Assembly: GCA_938018185.1 (NCBI GenBank)
Contig: CALIIW010000167.1
Span: 1-45,603, forward strand
Reading direction: 5' to 3'
DNA length: 45,603 nt
DNA from: an uncultured Saprospiraceae bacterium
GTDB taxonomy: Bacteria; Bacteroidota; Bacteroidia; Chitinophagales; Saprospiraceae
A program made the translations under genes and the position numbers. The notes under the pieces are model-generated. The model saw only the letters and a program-made list of their open reading frames with translations. It had not been told where the DNA came from and made no database searches. Every line of letters begins with the position of its first letter. The first letter of the stretch is position 1. Below, one piece after another: positions 7,630-17,194 of this stretch.

Positions 7630-10538
7630 TAATCCGACATCCTTGAAGGTTGTGAAATATCTTCTTCTTCCATTTGATATGCTTCCAAAGGTGGACAAGT
7701 ACATATTAAATTTCTATCTCCGTGTGCATTGTTCACTCTTGCAATTGCAGGCCAAAATTTAAAGCCAGAATTTAAGTACTCAAGAGGATAAGCTGCCTTT
7801 TGTCTTGAGTATGGGTATGTCCATGCATCAGCAGTAATTCTTTTTAAAGTATGTGGTGCATTATGAAGGACATTGTTTTCAACAGAAAATTCTCCTCTAA
7901 CAATTTCATCTATCTCTTTTCTAATGGCTACCATCGCAGAACAAAATCTATCAAGCTCATCCTTTCCTTCACTTTCTGTAGGTTCAATCATTATTGTTCC
8001 TGCAACCGGAAAAGATAACGTTGGTGCATGAAATCCATAATCAATCAAACGCTTAGCCACATCTTCCGCGGAGACAGCTTCTTTAAATGGTCTTAAATCC
8101 AAAATCAATTCATGAGCAGAAAAACCTTTTTCACCTGTATACAAAACATCGTAACTTCCTTCTAATTTTTTACGGATGTAATTAGCATTTAAAATAGCGA
8201 TCTCGGTTGATCTCTTTAGGCCTTTTTTTCCTAATAATCGAATGTAAGCATAGGATATCAAAAGGATACTTGAAGAGCCCCAAGGTCCAGAAGAAACTGC
8301 TTTTATTCCCTGCGTTCCTCCAGTATTAACATGAATGTGTTTTGGTAAAAATGGTGCTAAACTTTTATTCACACAAATAGGTCCCATTCCTGGTCCTCCC
8401 CCTCCATGTGGTATTGCAAATGTTTTGTGTAAATTTAAATGGCAAACATCCGCCCCGATCATTGCTGGATTGGTCAAACCAACTTGTGCATTCATATTAG
8501 CTCCATCCATATAGACCTTTCCACCATTTTGATGAATGATCTCACAAATTTCTTTGATGGCTACTTCAAACACACCATGAGTAGAAGGATAGGTAACCAT
8601 CAAGGCAGATAATCTGTCTTTATATTTTTCCGCTTTTTCTTTTAAATCATTGATATCTATATTACCACTTTCATCGCAGCTAGTGACAACTACATTCATT
8701 CCTGCCATGACTGCTGAAGCAGGATTGGTACCATGTGCTGAAGAAGGAATCAATACGACATTTCTCTGCGTATCCCCATTTGAAAGATGAAAAGCACGTA
8801 TGGCTAATAAACCTGCATACTCTCCTTGTGCACCTGAATTAGGTTGTAAAGAACAAGCATCAAAGCCTGTTATTTCACATAGATAATTTTCCAGTTCTGT
8901 AAAAACTTGAGCATAACCTTTTGCTTGATCCTGCGGAACAAATGGATGCAAATTTGCAAACGAAGGCCAACTTACTGGAATCAATTGAGTCGCCGCATTC
9001 AATTTCATTGTGCAAGAGCCCAAAGGTATCATCGAATGCACTAATGACAAATCCTTATTTTCCAAACTTTTTATATAGCGCATCATCTTCGTCTCCGTTC
9101 TATGAGAATTAAAAATTGGATGCGTTAGATATGAACTAGTTCTTTGTAATTCTTTGCTTATTCTTGGCGTGTCAGAAAGTGTAGACTTTTTGAAATCTTT
9201 TTCATTCCCAGAGAAAATTTCAAAAATCTTTGCAAGATCTTCTTCATTACAAGTTTCATCAATACTAATTCTTAAATCTTTTCCTTCGTAATAAAAATTA
9301 ATTCCATAAAATAATGCCCTTGATTTAATAACCTTTGTTGTCTCTACGTCTAGACTAAAGTTTAAAGTATCAAAGAATTCTGAATTAGTATTTTCAAATC
9401 CAGCTTCTGCCAAAGCATCAGCTAGCATTCTTGTTTTGTTATGTGTATTCTGTGCAATGTTTCGAATACCTGATTGCCCATGATATACCGCATACATACC
9501 GGCCATAATTGCCAGCAATGCTTGAGCGGTACAAATATTAGAAGTGGCTTTCTCTCTTCGAATATGTTGTTCTCTAGTTTGAAGTGCCATTCTCAAAGCC
9601 TTGTCTTCGTCGGCGTCTACAGATAGTCCAATGATCCTTCCTGGAATTTGTCTTTTAAAATCTTCCTTACAGGCAAAAAATCCTGCATGAGGACCTCCGT
9701 ATCCCATTGGTACACCAAATCTTTGTGAATTCCCAACAACTGCATCAGCCCCCCAAGTTCCTGGTGCTTTTAGCAAAGCTAAACTCATTAAGTCAGCTGC
9801 GACCGTTAGATAAACACCTTTCTCTTTTATCTTATGTGAAAATGCTTGATAATCTTCGATTGATCCTTTAGCATTTGGATATTGAAGACATACGCCAAAA
9901 GTCTTTTCACTACATTCATAAGTTTTCCAATCTCCAACTACTACTTTGATATTAAGTGGCTCTGCTCTAGCAACTATAACTTCTATGTTATGAGCAAATA
10001 CATTCTTATCAATAAAAAATTCATTTTGAATATCTGCTCCTTTATTTCGCTTATTTTTTATGCCATAAAACATCGCCATTGCCTCAGCTGCAGCGGTTCC
10101 TTCATCTAAAAGAGAACCATGTGCAATAGGCAATCCTGTCAAATCAGAAACCATGGTCTGAAAGTTAAGCAATGCTTCTAACCTACCTTGAGCAATTTCT
10201 GCTTGATACGGTGTATACTGTGTATACCAACCTGGGTTTTGAAATATATTTCTAAGGATAACTGAAGGAGTGATGGTCCCATAATAGCCTTGACCTATAT
10301 AAGATTTAAAATCTTTATTCTTATCAGCTATCTTTTGAAGACTATTCAAAAAATCATATTCAGTCAAAGCCTCAGGGATGTCCAATGCTCTATTGATTAG
10401 AATGTTTTGAGGTATAGTTGATTTAACTAATGTATCAATAGAATCTACTCCTACAGCCGTAAGCATCTCTTTGATTTCCATTGAATTTGGTCCCAAATGT
10501 CGATCTTCAAATAGATCTTTAGTTATTGTCTTGCTCAT
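7629..10538 (-). CDS. gcvP: Glycine dehydrogenase (decarboxylating), P-protein
   Basis: A 969-residue fused-type P-protein of the glycine cleavage system. It decarboxylates glycine with pyridoxal phosphate and passes the aminomethyl group to the H-protein lipoyl arm. The N-terminal half starts RHLGPNSMEIKEML and contains the GYGGPHAGFFA segment. The C-terminal half contains MIPLGSCTMKLN and the PLP-lysine motif LHKTFAIPHGGGGPG, with the lysine at residue 705, matching the usual position in this family. The ATG at 10538 (MSKTITKDLFEDRH) is the family's normal start; the upstream open frame of 46 codons is intergenic. gcvT and gcvH are not in the window. I found no glycine-riboswitch-like structure in the 88-base leader. 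Confidence 0.97.
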   Translation of the reverse strand: MSKTITKDLFEDRHLGPNSMEIKEMLTAVGVDSIDTLVKSTIPQNILINRALDIPEALTEYDFLNSLQKIADKNKDFKSYIGQGYYGTITPSVILRNIFQNPGWYTQYTPYQAEIAQGRLEALLNFQTMVSDLTGLPIAHGSLLDEGTAAAEAMAMFYGIKNKRNKGADIQNEFFIDKNVFAHNIEVIVARAEPLNIKVVVGDWKTYECSEKTFGVCLQYPNAKGSIEDYQAFSHKIKEKGVYLTVAADLMSLALLKAPGTWGADAVVGNSQRFGVPMGYGGPHAGFFACKEDFKRQIPGRIIGLSVDADEDKALRMALQTREQHIRREKATSNICTAQALLAIMAGMYAVYHGQSGIRNIAQNTHNKTRMLADALAEAGFENTNSEFFDTLNFSLDVETTKVIKSRALFYGINFYYEGKDLRISIDETCNEEDLAKIFEIFSGNEKDFKKSTLSDTPRISKELQRTSSYLTHPIFNSHRTETKMMRYIKSLENKDLSLVHSMIPLGSCTMKLNAATQLIPVSWPSFANLHPFVPQDQAKGYAQVFTELENYLCEITGFDACSLQPNSGAQGEYAGLLAIRAFHLSNGDTQRNVVLIPSSAHGTNPASAVMAGMNVVVTSCDESGNIDINDLKEKAEKYKDRLSALMVTYPSTHGVFEVAIKEICEIIHQNGGKVYMDGANMNAQVGLTNPAMIGADVCHLNLHKTFAIPHGGGGPGMGPICVNKSLAPFLPKHIHVNTGGTQGIKAVSSGPWGSSSILLISYAYIRLLGKKGLKRSTEIAILNANYIRKKLEGSYDVLYTGEKGFSAHELILDLRPFKEAVSAEDVAKRLIDYGFHAPTLSFPVAGTIMIEPTESEGKDELDRFCSAMVAIRKEIDEIVRGEFSVENNVLHNAPHTLKRITADAWTYPYSRQKAAYPLEYLNSGFKFWPAIARVNNAHGDRNLICTCPPLEAYQMEEEDISQPSRMSD

Positions 10539-10626
10539 AGTAAAATTGATTGATGTAAAGGTAAGCGTTTTGACGTTTAATATGAACAGATGATTGATAG
10601 TCTTGTTGAAGAAAATCAACTTTTTT

Positions 10627-12444
10627 TTATAAATATCCTTTTGCTTGCAATTTGAATAATTCAGCGTATTGTCCATTCAATGCCAATAATTCTTCATGGC
10701 TGCCCATTTCCTTAATTGTTCCGTTTTCTAAGAACAAAATTCGATCAGCCATTCTGACGGTTGAGAACCTATGAGATATCAAAACAGCTGATTTTCCATC
10801 AATTAATTCTGAAAACCTTTGAAACACCTCATGTTCCGCTCTTGCATCCAGTGAAGCTGTAGGCTCGTCTAATATTAATAACTGAGCATCACGCATATAA
10901 GCTCTTGCTAAGGCAATCTTTTGCCATTGACCTCCACTTAGTTCTACTCCCTTGGCAAATCGTTTACCAAGCATTTGGTCATACATATCGGGCAATTCTG
11001 ATACTACTGCATCTGCTAAAGACTTTTCAGCTGCTTTTTTGATCACAGGGAGCTCATCTATTCTACTTATTCCACCAATGGCTATATTTTCTGAGGCCTT
11101 CATCATGAACCGCACATAATCCTGAAAGATTATTCCAATGTTGTTTCTTAGTTCATTCAAGTTATAATTCTTCAAATCAATACCATCTAAAAGAATTCTA
11201 CCTGAACTTGGCTCATATAATCTAGCTAACAATTTTACTAAAGTTGTTTTGCCCGCTCCATTTTCTCCAACCAATGCCATCTTCTCCCCAACTTTTAGTG
11301 TAAAGTTTAAATCCTTTATTGCATATTTTTCTGCTCCTGGATATTTAAACGACACATCTTCAAAAGTAAAGCCTTGTTTTATTTTACTTGGGAATGCTTG
11401 ATAATTTTTAGGCGAAACAATTGTTGGCTTTAAATTTAAAAAGTCATAATAATCTTTTAAATAAAGAGCCTCTTCTGCAATCCGAGAAAACCTGGTCATA
11501 ATGCCTTGTAACATATTTCTCATTCGATTAAAGGCACCAGCAAGAAAGGTTAATGTTCCTACTGTTATTATACTCTGTACCGTTTGTATTAAAATAAATA
11601 CATAGGCTCCGTAATAAGCCAAAGTTCCAATAGCTGATAGCAATGACCCCCAAATGGCCCGCTTGGTTGCTATCTTTTTATTCGCTTTGTAATATTTATC
11701 CGCTATGAACTTGAATCGCGATACTAAGAATTCAGCCAGGTTAAATATTTTGATTTCTTTGGCAGTTTCATCACTTGCTCCGATATATCGCAAATAGTCC
11801 AGTTCTCTGCGCTCTGGTGTCCAGCTTCTTGTAAGCGAATAACTTCTTTGATTGAAATGTGTTTCTCCCAAAAAAGATGGAATCACAGCAAGTATCAAAA
11901 TGATTATTAACCAATAATTGAAATAGACTAAACCAAACCCCAAAGTCAATACCGTTAAGATATCTTGCATTTGGCTCAGTATTGAAGAAAGTAATATGGT
12001 TCGGCCTGTCGTTTGTTTTCTTGCTAAAGCTAGTTTATCATAAAAATCCGCATCTTCAAATTGATAAAGATCCAATTGAGCAGCATGGCGCATCAGATCT
12101 TCCGAAGATTTATTTGAAAATAAGTCTCCAAGCAAAGAATCGATCAATGTTATTGCTCTATTCATGATTTCTGAAAAAATGGCAAGCCCTAGCTCTAAAG
12201 CAACCCAAAACCATAAATTGCTCATATCATCCGAGCTATTTGCTATAAGCAGCAATACCTCATCTATTATTTCTTTTCCTACCGCTAAAATTATTAAAGG
12301 GAGTATAGACTTTAATATTCTCAGCAGCACATTAAGCGCAGTAAGTGATTTTGAAGTATTCCAGACCATGTTAAAGAATGGAATTAAATTCTTTAATGCT
12401 CGAAATTGCTCAATGAAAGAAGATTTTTCTTTCTTTGTTGACAT
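10627..12444 (-). CDS. ABC transporter, fused permease/ATPase (exporter type)
   Basis: A 605-residue half-transporter. The N-terminal ~330 residues hold six membrane helices of the type I ABC exporter fold (e.g. LNVLLRILKSILPLIILAVG, LTLGFGLVYFNYWLIIILIL, AIGTLAYYGAYVFILI). The nucleotide-binding domain (~365-600) has Walker A GENGAGKTT (K399), signature LSGGQWQKIALARA, Walker B LLILDEPTASLD and the H-loop LISHRFSTV. It should work as a homodimer pumping a lipophilic substrate or peptide outward; the substrate is unknown. No peptidase C39 domain is visible. ATG 12444 (MSTKKEKS) is preferred over the in-frame ATG seven codons upstream because a good promoter lies just before it. Divergent from the helicase gene. 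Confidence 0.9.
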   Translation of the reverse strand: MSTKKEKSSFIEQFRALKNLIPFFNMVWNTSKSLTALNVLLRILKSILPLIILAVGKEIIDEVLLLIANSSDDMSNLWFWVALELGLAIFSEIMNRAITLIDSLLGDLFSNKSSEDLMRHAAQLDLYQFEDADFYDKLALARKQTTGRTILLSSILSQMQDILTVLTLGFGLVYFNYWLIIILILAVIPSFLGETHFNQRSYSLTRSWTPERRELDYLRYIGASDETAKEIKIFNLAEFLVSRFKFIADKYYKANKKIATKRAIWGSLLSAIGTLAYYGAYVFILIQTVQSIITVGTLTFLAGAFNRMRNMLQGIMTRFSRIAEEALYLKDYYDFLNLKPTIVSPKNYQAFPSKIKQGFTFEDVSFKYPGAEKYAIKDLNFTLKVGEKMALVGENGAGKTTLVKLLARLYEPSSGRILLDGIDLKNYNLNELRNNIGIIFQDYVRFMMKASENIAIGGISRIDELPVIKKAAEKSLADAVVSELPDMYDQMLGKRFAKGVELSGGQWQKIALARAYMRDAQLLILDEPTASLDARAEHEVFQRFSELIDGKSAVLISHRFSTVRMADRILFLENGTIKEMGSHEELLALNGQYAELFKLQAKGYL

Positions 12445-12462
12445 CCTATTAGTTTTAAAAAA

Positions 12463-12492
12463 CAAATCTACTAATATAGCTTAACAAACAAA
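12463..12492 (-). promoter_or_regulatory. Predicted promoter of the ABC exporter gene (TTTG-N18-TAGATTTG)
   Basis: On the minus strand, TTTG (12489-12492) is followed after 18 bases by TAGATTTG (12463-12470). Both boxes match the Bacteroidota -33/-7 consensus. The -7 box ends 18 bases before the ATG at 12444. The -33 box overlaps the first base of the divergent helicase gene, so the two genes' start regions interlock. Confidence 0.55.
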
Positions 12493-14393
12493 TGGCTGAT
12501 TCGATCATAGAAGAACTAAAAAATGTTGCTCTTCTTCTCCAAAAAGAGAAAGAAGATGACTTTATACAATTTAAAAATGCGATTGAAAGCCTTTCTTTGG
12601 ATGAAAGGCGAAAAAAAGGATACTCGTGGTTTCCCGTACAAACACTGAAGACAGGATTCACTTTTGGTGATAGAGCTTACGTGACAATTCAATACAACAA
12701 AGAATTGACCTCAGGCCATGCCTTCCGATCAGGCAAGCTTGTTAGATTATATAGTAATGACCTAACTCAAGAAGTAAAGGAAAAAAAAGGGGTAATTCAT
12801 TATGTTAATAGAAACAAGATGAAAATCATTTTGCATAGTACGGATCTACCTGATTGGATTCATAATACTTCCATTGGGGTAGATATTCTTTTTGATGAAT
12901 CATCCTACAAAGAAATGGAGCATGCAATGGAAACAGTCATCCATACTTCTAATACACGTCTTTCAGATTTAAGAGATGTGATTCTTGGTCGAGTAGAGGC
13001 AAAATTTGAATATAGCTATCAAGACATAAACTTAGATCATTTAAACCCTACCCAAAACAAGGCTGTAAATAACATTCTTTCTGCTTTGGATGTTAGTATT
13101 ATTCATGGGCCACCTGGCACTGGGAAGACAACAACAATAGTCGCCGCTATAAAAGAACTAAGCAAAAAAGAAGCTACCATTCTTGTTACAGCGCCATCAA
13201 ATGCGGCGGTAGATCTATTGACAGCAAAATTAGCTGAAAAAGGCTTAGAAGTTTTGAGAATTGGAAATATTTCAAGAATAGATGAAGATATTATTAAGCA
13301 TACAATAGATGCAAAACTTTCCGCTCACCCAGATAGTAAGAATATTAAGAAAGTTAAGATTGAGGCTGCCAACTTAAAAAAGCAAGCTGGAAAATTCAAA
13401 AGAAACTTTGGTCAAAAAGAAAGAGACGAAAGAAAACATCTATACCAACAAGCAAAAGAATTAACAAATTGGGTAAATCAACTTGAAGAACGTTTGGTAG
13501 AGCAGCTTGTAAACTCTGCTCAGGTGATAGCTACAACGCTTGTGGGTTCAAAAAATAGAGTAATAAAAGATAAACTCTTTAAAACTGTATTTATCGATGA
13601 AGCCACCCAAGGACTTGAACCCGCTTGTTGGATACCAATTACTAAAGCAACAAAAATAGTCTTAGCAGGCGATCCTTTCCAACTACCTCCAACAGTCAAG
13701 AGTAATAAAGCTAGAATCGGTGGATTAGGGACAACGCTTTTGGAAAAGTGCATTAATAGACATTCTCAAGTGAATCTTTTAGGAATCCAATACCGAATGA
13801 ATACAGTCATAATGGGTTTCTCTAATGAACAGTTTTATGAAAACAAGTTAAGTGCAGATCCAAGTAATGAATTCCATGCCTTACAAGAAGATGAGGTAGT
13901 CCTTGAATTTATTGACACTGCAGGATGTAGTTTTGATGAGTATGTCGACCCAGAATATCAGAGTAAATCTAACAAAGATGAAATTCAAATATTGCTCGAG
14001 CACCTTTATCAACTTCATGAAAAAATAGACATAAAGCCTTTTAGTATTGGAATAATTTCTCCTTATAAAAACCAAGTAATTTTGGCTTCTGATATTGTTT
14101 TAAAAGATCCCAAATTAGAAGGATTGGATATCTCAGTCAATACGATTGATTCTTTCCAAGGTCAAGAAAGAGATATCATTTACATAAGCCTTGTTAGATC
14201 TAATGAAAAAAGCGAGATTGGATTTTTAAAAGATTACCGCAGGATGAATGTTGCCTTGACTAGGGCAAGAAAAAAACTTGTTGTCGTTGGAGATAGTGCG
14301 ACAATAGGTGCGGATAAATTCTATACCGATTTCTTGGCCTATGTGGAGAAAGAGGGATCTTATAGAACTGCTTGGGAGTATATGAGTTATTAA
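12492..14393 (+). CDS. SF1B DNA/RNA helicase, UPF1/IGHMBP2-like
   Basis: A 633-residue superfamily 1 helicase of the UPF1/SMUBP-2 (IGHMBP2) type. An N-terminal beta-barrel domain (~30-150) is followed by helicase motifs: Q-like LNPTQNKAV, motif I GPPGTGKTT (K212), motif Ia TAPSNAAVD, motif II FIDEATQ, motif III GDPFQLPP, motif IV-like IGIISPYKNQV, motif V IDSFQGQERD and motif VI MNVALTRARKKL. A Lys/Glu-rich insertion between Ia and II (~285-330) is probably a coiled-coil stalk as in UPF1 domain 1C. It is expected to translocate 5' to 3' on single-stranded nucleic acid; its cellular role in Bacteroidota is poorly defined. No nuclease domain is fused. Divergent from the ABC exporter with 47 bases between start codons. 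Confidence 0.93.
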   Translation: MADSIIEELKNVALLLQKEKEDDFIQFKNAIESLSLDERRKKGYSWFPVQTLKTGFTFGDRAYVTIQYNKELTSGHAFRSGKLVRLYSNDLTQEVKEKKGVIHYVNRNKMKIILHSTDLPDWIHNTSIGVDILFDESSYKEMEHAMETVIHTSNTRLSDLRDVILGRVEAKFEYSYQDINLDHLNPTQNKAVNNILSALDVSIIHGPPGTGKTTTIVAAIKELSKKEATILVTAPSNAAVDLLTAKLAEKGLEVLRIGNISRIDEDIIKHTIDAKLSAHPDSKNIKKVKIEAANLKKQAGKFKRNFGQKERDERKHLYQQAKELTNWVNQLEERLVEQLVNSAQVIATTLVGSKNRVIKDKLFKTVFIDEATQGLEPACWIPITKATKIVLAGDPFQLPPTVKSNKARIGGLGTTLLEKCINRHSQVNLLGIQYRMNTVIMGFSNEQFYENKLSADPSNEFHALQEDEVVLEFIDTAGCSFDEYVDPEYQSKSNKDEIQILLEHLYQLHEKIDIKPFSIGIISPYKNQVILASDIVLKDPKLEGLDISVNTIDSFQGQERDIIYISLVRSNEKSEIGFLKDYRRMNVALTRARKKLVVVGDSATIGADKFYTDFLAYVEKEGSYRTAWEYMSY

Positions 14394-14454
14394 TAGATTT
14401 CGTTCATACAAGTTCGATAGTCGTTATATATGTATTAGCCAATGGGCATAAAAA

Positions 14455-14484
14455 AAGCCAGCTAACAAATCTGTTAACTGGCTT
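14455..14484. terminator. Rho-independent terminator between helicase and gldN
   Basis: Inverted repeat AAGCCAGCTAACA / TGTTAACTGGCTT, 13 pairs with one mismatch/wobble and an AATC loop. On the minus strand it is followed by a run of seven T (plus-strand A run at 14450-14456), so it mainly ends gldN and the upstream gld genes. TTATATTTCTT on the plus side may also stop the helicase transcript. Confidence 0.8.
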
Positions 14485-14504
14485 ATATTTCTTAAGCTAT
14501 AGAA

Positions 14505-15374
14505 TTAATATGACCAAAGGTCTTGTTCAAAATTAAATAGCTCATTTTTAATTTTATCTGCTTCGAGCAATAAGTCTACTCCACTCAAATAATCTTGAAG
14601 TCTTCGATCATAAACGTTTGATTCTTTATAGATCGTAGAAGCGAAATAACGCATTTCAAAAAGGTCGTCCCAAGTTAGATTAGAAGCATCATTTCCTATA
14701 TTAAAGACTTGATGTCTAGCTAATAATTCTCTAATGTGAGGATAGTATAACCAGTACATCGGTTTTTCATATCTGAAATTACCATTATCATCTTTCACAT
14801 CGATAAGTGGTGCGATACCTAAAATTCTGACTTGCATGGTAGATGATTCTTCATCGAAGAACCAAATTTCTTTAAGTCTATATCTCTTCACATCTTCAGG
14901 GTTCAGGTCATTTCTTACAACTTGAATCTTCTCTTCGTATGTTTCTGGATCGAAAGTAATAATAGTATCCACAGAAGCTCCCATAGAGGCAACTTCGTCT
15001 GGTTCCAATTTATAGGTAAACTTATCGTCTTCTGTACTATAGACGGTAATTTCGCCATTAACAGCAGCATCCATTACTATAGTAAAAAAAGGCATTTCAG
15101 GATAAGTAAAAGGAAGGTTCATTTTCTCCCTTATATCAATTACTCTCCACATTCTTTTTTCCCAGAATATATCTGCTTCTCTAATTGGTTCGTATTCTAA
15201 TACTTCTCTTTCCTCAATAAGCCTTTTTTCAACGATATCGTCTAGAGGCTTATCCTCATCATCTGGAACAGAGGATTCTGTGCGTATGTCTTCTTCAGGG
15301 TCCTGTGCGTTTACAGATCCTACGAAAAACATTAAAAAAGCACAAAAACTCAATAATTTCAATGTGAACTTCAT
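14505..15374 (-). CDS. gldN: Type IX secretion/gliding ring protein GldN
   Basis: A 289-residue periplasmic protein with a cleavable signal peptide (MKFTLKLLSFCAFLMFFVGSVNAQ). The family mark is the segment READIFWEKRMWRVIDIREKMN near residues 60-80, followed by a conserved beta-rich domain and the motif RLKEIWFFDEESSTMQVRILGIAP (~165-190). GldN (PorN) forms, with lipoprotein GldK, the large periplasmic ring under the outer membrane in the type IX system and docks to GldM. The start is ATG 15374; the longer frame uses a GTG three codons earlier. It is the last gene of the gldL-gldM-gldN run and is followed by a strong terminator. A highly acidic linker lies just after the signal peptide (EEDIRTESSVPDDEDKPLDD). 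Confidence 0.95.
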   Translation of the reverse strand: MKFTLKLLSFCAFLMFFVGSVNAQDPEEDIRTESSVPDDEDKPLDDIVEKRLIEEREVLEYEPIREADIFWEKRMWRVIDIREKMNLPFTYPEMPFFTIVMDAAVNGEITVYSTEDDKFTYKLEPDEVASMGASVDTIITFDPETYEEKIQVVRNDLNPEDVKRYRLKEIWFFDEESSTMQVRILGIAPLIDVKDDNGNFRYEKPMYWLYYPHIRELLARHQVFNIGNDASNLTWDDLFEMRYFASTIYKESNVYDRRLQDYLSGVDLLLEADKIKNELFNFEQDLWSY

Positions 15375-15449
15375 GATTAACACTTTTAAGTTATTTACCG
15401 ATAATTATACCAAAACGGTATAAATCCAGCTTCTTGTATTCAAAAATAA

Positions 15450-17159
15450 CTATTTAATTCTAAAAACAATAGAAGGAAGCTTTCTTCCTGCTGCATCACC
15501 TGGACATTTTGCCTTTAATTTGTCAAAATAGTATGTATCTCCAGGTTTTGCTTGAGAAACAAGTCTCTTACAGTCCCCTCCATATCTTGCACCAGAGTTA
15601 ATTTGAGAAACAGGATCCTGTCTCTTAGCAACTCTTGTTAACTCATAGCCCATGATGTTACATTTCGCATCAAAGTCAAAGCCTTCAAGTATAGCAGCAA
15701 TACCCAATTGTGCTTTAAATTCTCCATTACCCATAGCTCCACCGTTCTTATTTGGACCGGCGCCTAGTGCAGGTGTTGGATCTGGAATTCTTTTTACTCT
15801 AAAATCGTAGCTAGTAGAAGGAAAACCTTCAGCTGAAACATTGACCTTAGCAGGACCTGGTTTAGAAGCAGTTACAGTGTATTTGCCTTTTGAGCCATTT
15901 ATAGAAATACCAGTACCATTTACTTTTATGGAGTTTGAAGATGATCCTGCAACTGTTACAGATACTGGATTATCAACACCAATGTAGAAAACGTTCATTT
16001 TATCAGCAGTTACTGTTGCAGAACGTACACCTACTTCATATTCAAACTCAGAATTTCCAGACATTTTTTCGCCTGAAAGCGGATTTGTTACAGATGCCGT
16101 AAGTTTGAGGTTCTTCTTACCTGTTGATCCAGCAGTTTCTGTAAATGTTCCTTTTCCTTCAGCATTAAGTTTGATTCTTTGACCATTCACACTAATAGAA
16201 GCAGTCTTTGCAAATTCACTAGAAAATGCTCCGATAGCCACTTCAGCTTCAAATTTTTCACCTTTAATGATATAGCCTTTTTTCGCATTCATAATCGGGA
16301 AGAATTTATTCAACTTAATTTCTCTACCACCTACAAGCTCTGCAAATTTATTTACAGCAGTTGCTTGAGTATTTCTAGCATCTGTTTGTAATTTAGTAAG
16401 CGCAGGTAAACAAGCAGCCAAAGGCATTTGCTTAAATTTGTATTTTGACCATACAGTTTTGTGATCGTCACCTGGTAACACTGTACCTGGTTTAGCCTTT
16501 TTTTCGATACTTTCAAGAGATTCTACTGCTAAAGGAATAGAGTTTGTAAAACCTTCAATTCTCTTTTCTACTTCTTCAGCTTTCAATTTACCTTCTTTCA
16601 TAACATCCTTGTTACGAATGGTGTTGGAATAAATCTCTATCATTTTTTGCTTAAGAGCATCAACTTTATCAGCTATTTCAGGGCCGTAAGGTCCTTCCCC
16701 TTGGTAAGTAGTACCAGCCGCGCCGTATCCAACGGATACACCTTCCACCATTAATTTGGTAGTAACGTCTTTGTTTTTCTTACCTCGTGGTTTGTTATTC
16801 ATATCATCATTGATGTAATCTCCTTCATTAACAGATCCATCTCCGTTTCCAGAGGCGTCTATTAATTTAGCTTGGATTTCATCTATATATTCAACAAAAG
16901 CATTTACTTCTTCATTGATTTCAGATATACCTTCATTCAAAGGTTTTTTCAATAAAGGCTTTTTGTCTAGGGTTGGCTGTATACCTTCTTTGGTAGCATC
17001 TACTCCTGTTTTAGTTAATGCATTTGAGTGTTTCAAACTTTTATCAAGATCGAAAAATGCATTCATCACTTCAGCAGATACGTTCAAAGCCAATAGCGCA
17101 GTTAAAACCAAATACATTAGGTTTATCATTAACTGCCGCGGTTCCTTTGGAATTGACAT
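15450..17159 (-). CDS. gldM: Type IX secretion/gliding motor protein GldM
   Basis: A 569-residue single-pass inner membrane protein. It begins MSIPKEPRQLMINLMYLVLTAL, with the conserved Arg at residue 8 just before the single membrane helix (about 11-33, LNVSAEV exit). The rest is a long periplasmic part: a helical D1 domain (~35-300) with a Gly/Asp-rich loop near 105-125, then Ig-like beta domains (D2-D4, ~300-569) ending AAGRKLPSIVFRIK. In the solved type IX motors two GldM copies cross the membrane inside a GldL pentamer and carry rotation to the GldK/GldN ring. It lies 35 bases downstream of gldL and 75 bases upstream of gldN, so the three genes form one operon. Confidence 0.97.
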   Translation of the reverse strand: MSIPKEPRQLMINLMYLVLTALLALNVSAEVMNAFFDLDKSLKHSNALTKTGVDATKEGIQPTLDKKPLLKKPLNEGISEINEEVNAFVEYIDEIQAKLIDASGNGDGSVNEGDYINDDMNNKPRGKKNKDVTTKLMVEGVSVGYGAAGTTYQGEGPYGPEIADKVDALKQKMIEIYSNTIRNKDVMKEGKLKAEEVEKRIEGFTNSIPLAVESLESIEKKAKPGTVLPGDDHKTVWSKYKFKQMPLAACLPALTKLQTDARNTQATAVNKFAELVGGREIKLNKFFPIMNAKKGYIIKGEKFEAEVAIGAFSSEFAKTASISVNGQRIKLNAEGKGTFTETAGSTGKKNLKLTASVTNPLSGEKMSGNSEFEYEVGVRSATVTADKMNVFYIGVDNPVSVTVAGSSSNSIKVNGTGISINGSKGKYTVTASKPGPAKVNVSAEGFPSTSYDFRVKRIPDPTPALGAGPNKNGGAMGNGEFKAQLGIAAILEGFDFDAKCNIMGYELTRVAKRQDPVSQINSGARYGGDCKRLVSQAKPGDTYYFDKLKAKCPGDAAGRKLPSIVFRIK

Positions 17160-17194
17160 ATTATATAATTTTCAGTTTTGTTTTAAAAAATGGA

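Noticed and set aside
10539..10626. Possible glycine riboswitch upstream of gcvP
   Set aside because: The gap is only 88 bases and no paired-helix core or conserved purine motifs of the glycine aptamer are visible.
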